Source of the DNA: Aurantiochytrium sp. KH105
Taxonomy: Eukaryota > Sar > Bigyra > Thraustochytrida > Thraustochytriidae
Length of the DNA: 64,000 bases
Assembly: GCA_003116975.1 (NCBI GenBank)
Contig: BGKB01000193.1
Span: 51,865 to 115,864 of the forward strand
Direction: 5' to 3'
Shown here: one piece after another, positions 59,577 through 64,000 of the stretch
Position numbering within the stretch: position 1 is the first letter of the stretch
Layout of the letters: every line of letters begins with the position of its first letter
Notes under the pieces: generated by a model
Told to the model about the DNA's origin: nothing
Database searches by the model: none
What the model saw: the letters and a program-made list of their open reading frames with translations, nothing else
Translations under genes and position numbers: made by a program

Positions 59577-62500
59577 TCACCATCCTTGCGTCCTCTGCTT
59601 GAGATGCTCGTACGATCTGTAAACGGTGTCTTCCACACTGTATAAGGAGTCTCCAAAACCAATCTTGTTGCGAATTGTATCATCGGTGATGGGATCCTTA
59701 CGTGTCACACGCATCTCTTGATCAAGACAGTCGAAGAACTCCTTAAAGTTGACGGTCAGTGCCATTTGTCTGCCTGCATACTCGAGCCCAAAGCCAACAT
59801 CCGTCTGCAGGTTCTGGTCAAGATGGGGATGAAAGGACTTCCCCTGCTGTAAATTTTCTTGCTGCTGTCTGACGAAGTGCAGTCCTGCTTGGCGGTTGGT
59901 TCGTGCCTCAGGAATTCTTGGTCGCTTTGCACGCGCGTCTTGACGCGTGTCGCTGCTCCCGGACATCGCGTTTGTTTGCGTGTATTGCAAAGACGGCCCG
60001 TTGGTCTCTGACGTCGGTGCAACGCCCTGGGATCCAGCCCCCACGTTCGTGGCGCCTGACGTTACACAGCTTGATGCTTCGTGCCTGCTCTGCGACGTGG
60101 AGATGTTGCAGGAACCTACATTCGAAGAATCAAGCGCTGTAGCTCCTTGCGATGCCCTTAGTGCCTCCATCCTTGAAGGTGTTCCAGATGAACTAGTCTC
60201 GGATAGGTCGTTTATGGCTGACGCGCGCTTATCTGCAAGAGCGCAACGCTCAGCCAATGAGCTCAGCGTTGCGTGCTCAATCTGTCGTAGCTCTCGCGCG
60301 CGATTCGCTTGCTGCCCGGCATTCAAAAGTAAGTCATCAGGGTCAAGCGTATGCTGTTGACGCAATCTGGGGCGGTCAGGCCCGAAGGGTCTCACTCGCG
60401 TGCTCTGTTGGTGTCCACTTGTAATGGGCATGATTGGGCGAGGCAATGGCTCGCCAGGAAGAGCGGGCTCCGCACTCCTGTTAAATGATGATTTGTCATT
60501 TTGCAGAAGCTCCGCAAAGTGCCGTACATGCTCCGCGATGTCTGTTCCAGTCTGCGCCGACGCGAAAAATTCCTCCCAAAGCTGCTGCACCTGATCGACC
60601 TCGGAGGGCTTGGTAAGCTGAGCTAGAAGAGATGTCGTCTTTCGGGCCATCGCAAAGATCTCAACCATCTTCGCAGAAAAATCGGTGACCAGCGAGCGAC
60701 TCTGAGATATGAGGTCGGCATCCTGCAACGCTAAACCCTGCTCGGTGACGTTTTCATCCTCGTCCTCGTTGATGGAATGAGTGCTCAGGCAATCATCGTT
60801 GCCAGAGGTGCTGTCACCAGCATCGCCAAAGCAACTCCCTTGATCGCTGATCACAGACGCGATAGACGTGCTCTCAGGTGGATCCATCTCGATTACATCC
60901 GTACCCCACTCTCTCTCCACCTCGTGAGAAGTCGTCTCGCGTCCAAAATCACCGTAGTCCTCAGATTCATTGTGAGCCGCTAACACGGGTCGTGTTGTTA
61001 TTGGGAGCTCATTGGCATTAATCACCCACGCTTGAGCGGGTAGATTGATCAGACCGTGCGCTTCTAGAGTCGAAAGATACATCCGGTCAACCCTTCGTTC
61101 CTCCAATAGCAGCAGAAGCCTCCCAATCCAACGATTTCGCTTACCATCGAACGAATTGACCTTGAGCTTTCCATGAAGGCTTTCAAGAAACATATTAGTT
61201 CGCGGCAAATTTCCCTGATGGTCCTTAATGTCAGCGCGCCCGGCAAAAGACCATTTCGACCAAATGTCGTCATTGAAGTAATAGGTGTTCAAATACGCAA
61301 CCATTCCGTGGCAATTGGCGGACGCCAACTCCGCTCGAATGTTGTGGATTCGTTCGAGCAGTTGATTCTTGTCGAAGCATGTGATCGCTTTGTGAAGCAT
61401 GTTGTAGATCTTGTGCTTAAAAGCCTGAAGACTCACACGTGCTACGTGCTCTCTTCGCGCGCCTTTTGCCCTATTTCTTGTGGTAAGATCTTTGTTCACA
61501 GAATCAGGTCCCTCTGAAGCTTGCAGAGGTGGAGCTTGCGTAATTTTAGTCTCCGCGTTCGATTTGAGTGCCTTTACGACATGCCACATGCACCAAAGGC
61601 TTCGACACACTGGCCAAATTCTCTGTGCTCCGGCGAACGGCTGAGGCGCCATGTCCGAGAGAATTGCCGTCGGTGCCCATTGACGGTCCCCATGAAGCGT
61701 AGCAAGCAATCGCCATATACACTCGTACACATCTACAGTCTCATGATTTGTCACAACGAACAGAACCTCACGACCTCGCCCCATGTCATCTTTCACCATC
61801 ACTGTGATAAGCTTTACGTTCTCCTTGACCGACACATTGTGAGTCGCGTCTGTCATGAGCAAAGAGCCGAATCTTCGAAGGTCAGCAAGCATTGCGTCGT
61901 CTGCGGCCGCAATGAAGAGCAGTTTTTCTGAGGCTGCATCGTTGGAGAGGACTCCGCCAGCAAGAGACGTCCCGAGGCAGACATCAGCTGACGCGTGAAC
62001 CCCATACGGTTTGTAAACCTTGTAGAAATCACCTAAAGAGTCATTCTGGATGCGACGCTCAATGTCTTCCTCGTCGTACTTGCCGCATCTCCATGAGATG
62101 TTGTACTTTGATGCGACGGCGACAATGTCACTTCTGCGGATGAGATGGTCTCTTGTAAATGACACACCGGAGCGACCGGAAACAGACCGCCGGAGCTCCG
62201 CAACGTGCTGTTTGTATACCTGGTGGATTGAGAGCCCTTGTTGGAGTTTCTTTAAGATCATGAGCGATGCTTCTTCAGAACGGCGTTGCATGGACACAGT
62301 GGCCGCAACATTGCAGGAGTGCAGTTGGGATCCATCGGAGGGATTGAATCGTACGAAAAGGAGCGCAACATGTGGTGCGTTACTGAATTGAACCTTCAAG
62401 ACCACAACATCACATCCACAAGATTCAGGTTGAACCCGTTTTCTTTTGGTGCCCATCTTCATTCGCAGTTGATGACCCGCTGCCAGTGGCTTCGTGGAGA

Positions 62501-63650
62501 AGCCTGCCTGCCGACCGGCCCAGGCTTCGGCAATGTCAACGAGGGCCTGTGCTGCTTCGTAACCCTTGCGTACGGTGTCGAAGTCGAGTACTTCATTGCT
62601 TCCATTCTTCGCAAAGCTAGCAAAATCTGCAATCGCCTTCACGCCATGAAACAGATGATCCATCTGCTCATCTACGGCTGCTCGAGAAGAAAGACGCGGC
62701 CTTGAAGCGATACCTCCCGCAGAATTCCTCTCCGTGGGGTACTGTTGTGTATTCGCAGGAGGAAGAGAACCACTACGGCATACATCGGGCTCTGCTGCTG
62801 CAGGAGACGTGGAGGAGTTGTCTGCTCTGGGTTCGGGTGCTGTGCCATGCGAGCTCAACACTTCTCCTGAGTCTAATGCTGAACAAATAGATTGAAATAG
62901 CTCGCCGCTCGCAATCGCATTTACTACCGCAACACGACGAGCATTCTTGTTCCCATCAAACCAGACCATGTGGGGCCGGGAAAAGGCAACTTTGCGCGTG
63001 CGGGTAGTGTATTCGAGAAGACCATGAATCTGCTTGAGGTCGTGCAACTGAACCATAGCAAGACGGTGTTTGGATCCACGTGACATGCTTCCACCTTCTT
63101 GTCGAGATCGCTTGACACGACATGACCAGCGCTCAGTCCACGAAGTAAGGGGGGCATCGGCTTGTACTGCCCGATCAAGGTCAGCCTCAGCCTTCTTGAT
63201 AATTTTGTTCTTATGCAGTGTCTTGGGCCATGTATCTGCGGTGCGCCCCCCTTGATCGTCGACGAGAATGGATGGGATTGGCTTGGCTTGGTCACGGAAC
63301 GCGCTAAGGATAACGCGTGCAGCCACAGAGAAGCCGTTTTGAGGTGCACGGCCTTCAGAGGAAACATCGTTTAAGGACGCCAGAAAGGTAAAGAAGCCTC
63401 TGCCAGGCTTTGCTTCCCGTCCACAACCTTGAGACATTGTGCTCTTCACATTGAGAAGCTTGAGGACTTCATCTGCATCATCAAGAGTCTTGAAGACCAG
63501 CACCTCAGCGCCCCCCTCAAATCTATTCTTCTTACCGCGGTACATTGCGCGTGAGCGAACTGCGTCAAAGATGTATTCATCTGGATGCCGCTCTCGCTCA
63601 GGAAGCACCTGTCGATCGCACCCTTCGCTTGATCCTCCCGTGGTAGTCAT
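59577..63650 (-). CDS. MULE-family transposase (or domesticated derivative)
   Basis: A 1357-residue frame from ATG 63650 without a stop or frameshift. The MULE core lies at about 590-850. The first catalytic Asp is in LLMTDATHNVS (about 600), the second in AILSDMAPQPF (about 667), followed by CMWHVVKAL (about 688), and the Glu is in RTNMFLESLHGKLK (about 825), so the DDE set is complete. N-terminal parts (about 1-580) include Ser/Arg-rich and helical stretches, without a clear FLYWCH or WRKY-type finger. The C-terminal 500 residues are acidic then low complexity, and no SWIM zinc finger was found. Transposases of this group cut and paste DNA in the nucleus. An intact frame means recent activity or retention for a host role. 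Confidence 0.85.
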   Translation of the reverse strand: MTTTGGSSEGCDRQVLPERERHPDEYIFDAVRSRAMYRGKKNRFEGGAEVLVFKTLDDADEVLKLLNVKSTMSQGCGREAKPGRGFFTFLASLNDVSSEGRAPQNGFSVAARVILSAFRDQAKPIPSILVDDQGGRTADTWPKTLHKNKIIKKAEADLDRAVQADAPLTSWTERWSCRVKRSRQEGGSMSRGSKHRLAMVQLHDLKQIHGLLEYTTRTRKVAFSRPHMVWFDGNKNARRVAVVNAIASGELFQSICSALDSGEVLSSHGTAPEPRADNSSTSPAAAEPDVCRSGSLPPANTQQYPTERNSAGGIASRPRLSSRAAVDEQMDHLFHGVKAIADFASFAKNGSNEVLDFDTVRKGYEAAQALVDIAEAWAGRQAGFSTKPLAAGHQLRMKMGTKRKRVQPESCGCDVVVLKVQFSNAPHVALLFVRFNPSDGSQLHSCNVAATVSMQRRSEEASLMILKKLQQGLSIHQVYKQHVAELRRSVSGRSGVSFTRDHLIRRSDIVAVASKYNISWRCGKYDEEDIERRIQNDSLGDFYKVYKPYGVHASADVCLGTSLAGGVLSNDAASEKLLFIAAADDAMLADLRRFGSLLMTDATHNVSVKENVKLITVMVKDDMGRGREVLFVVTNHETVDVYECIWRLLATLHGDRQWAPTAILSDMAPQPFAGAQRIWPVCRSLWCMWHVVKALKSNAETKITQAPPLQASEGPDSVNKDLTTRNRAKGARREHVARVSLQAFKHKIYNMLHKAITCFDKNQLLERIHNIRAELASANCHGMVAYLNTYYFNDDIWSKWSFAGRADIKDHQGNLPRTNMFLESLHGKLKVNSFDGKRNRWIGRLLLLLEERRVDRMYLSTLEAHGLINLPAQAWVINANELPITTRPVLAAHNESEDYGDFGRETTSHEVEREWGTDVIEMDPPESTSIASVISDQGSCFGDAGDSTSGNDDCLSTHSINEDEDENVTEQGLALQDADLISQSRSLVTDFSAKMVEIFAMARKTTSLLAQLTKPSEVDQVQQLWEEFFASAQTGTDIAEHVRHFAELLQNDKSSFNRSAEPALPGEPLPRPIMPITSGHQQSTRVRPFGPDRPRLRQQHTLDPDDLLLNAGQQANRARELRQIEHATLSSLAERCALADKRASAINDLSETSSSGTPSRMEALRASQGATALDSSNVGSCNISTSQSRHEASSCVTSGATNVGAGSQGVAPTSETNGPSLQYTQTNAMSGSSDTRQDARAKRPRIPEARTNRQAGLHFVRQQQENLQQGKSFHPHLDQNLQTDVGFGLEYAGRQMALTVNFKEFFDCLDQEMRVTRKDPITDDTIRNKIGFGDSLYSVEDTVYRSYEHLKQRTQGW

Positions 63651-64000
63651 CGACGGGAAAAAAGGTGCTCAACGTTCTGAGCCCGGCTCAATCCGTAGAG
63701 TCGCCTGCTGAGGTCGAATGCGCGCGCGCGGGTAAGGGCACGAGCACGTGCACGTAGATAGCCTTCTCCGCAGAGATGAGGCACTTGCTTGCTTTCGCGA
63801 CGACAACGATTGCGAAGCGTGGAAAGGAGGTCGAAGCGACGATGACCAATACAAACGGCTGCTGGGGATGCAGTTGCTCACAAAGGCAACGCGCGGAAAC
63901 GCAGAAGTATGCAGCTTTAGGGAGTCTCGCGCACCCGTCCCCCGCCCAGTGAAGCTGCCGTCGCCACGCGCGCCGACGTGCGCGGCAACGCACAGACGGC
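63651..64000. other. Upstream flank of the transposase gene, to the window edge
   Basis: About 350 bases with a GCGCGC run near 63720-63731. Open frames on the minus strand are low complexity. No gene or inverted terminal repeat was identified. Confidence 0.4.

Larger units (their letters stand above)
59319..63650 (-). mobile_element. Mutator-like (MULE) element, ends not defined
   Basis: The span covers the transposase gene and the degenerate repeats beyond its 3' end. No terminal inverted repeats or target-site duplication were found by eye between 59 kb and the window edge, and the right end may lie outside. Treat the limits as provisional. Confidence 0.45.

Overview
This window is nuclear DNA from a GC-rich, intron-poor unicellular eukaryote. 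The gene set is purely eukaryotic: TFIID subunit TAF1, a TPX2-type spindle protein, an ERV/ERGIC-thioredoxin fusion, SH2 domains, class C receptors and a Mutator-like transposase. Several genes run 3 to 6 kb in one frame with an ATG in a good eukaryotic context. Together with the dense CTTG/CAAG/TGCC microsatellites, this suggests a stramenopile protist of the thraustochytrid (Labyrinthulomycetes) type. That placement is inference from gene style, not from a marker gene.

Left part (1-20.6 kb): a tetraspanin-like gene runs off the left edge (minus). Next come a GTPBP1-like translational GTPase (minus), TAF1 (plus), a small coiled-coil protein (plus), a TPX2-like protein (minus) and an SLC35C2-like transporter (plus). 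Middle (20.7-44.2 kb): a cobalamin-dependent methionine synthase (minus) whose homocysteine and folate modules are duplicated in frame; a STAT/Cbl-like protein with two SH2 domains (plus); a pepsin-type aspartic protease (plus); a very large CCCH + RING + TPR + J-like protein (minus); a PDI/ERGIC fusion (minus); a small PH-like/coiled-coil protein (minus); and an EF-hand membrane protein (plus). Right part (44.3-64 kb): a tandem array of three class C (GABA-B-like) receptors on the minus strand, a 4.7-kb gene-free stretch full of simple repeats, and a long intact MULE transposase frame (minus).

Genes are mostly single-exon as read and arranged in divergent or convergent pairs; there are no operons. 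Long intergenic stretches (1.5-2 kb) lie mainly between divergent genes and carry tetranucleotide repeats that make spurious open frames. The strongest signals are: the duplicated methionine synthase, with a sharp edge between near-identical and diverged DNA (gene conversion); the double-SH2 protein with a tyrosine-rich tail; the CCCH-RING-TPR-J fusion; and the receptor array, where a 2.27-kb block is shared by two genes while their signal peptides and tails differ. Start codons were set to ATG; where the longest open frame began at GTG or TTG the start was moved, as stated per gene.
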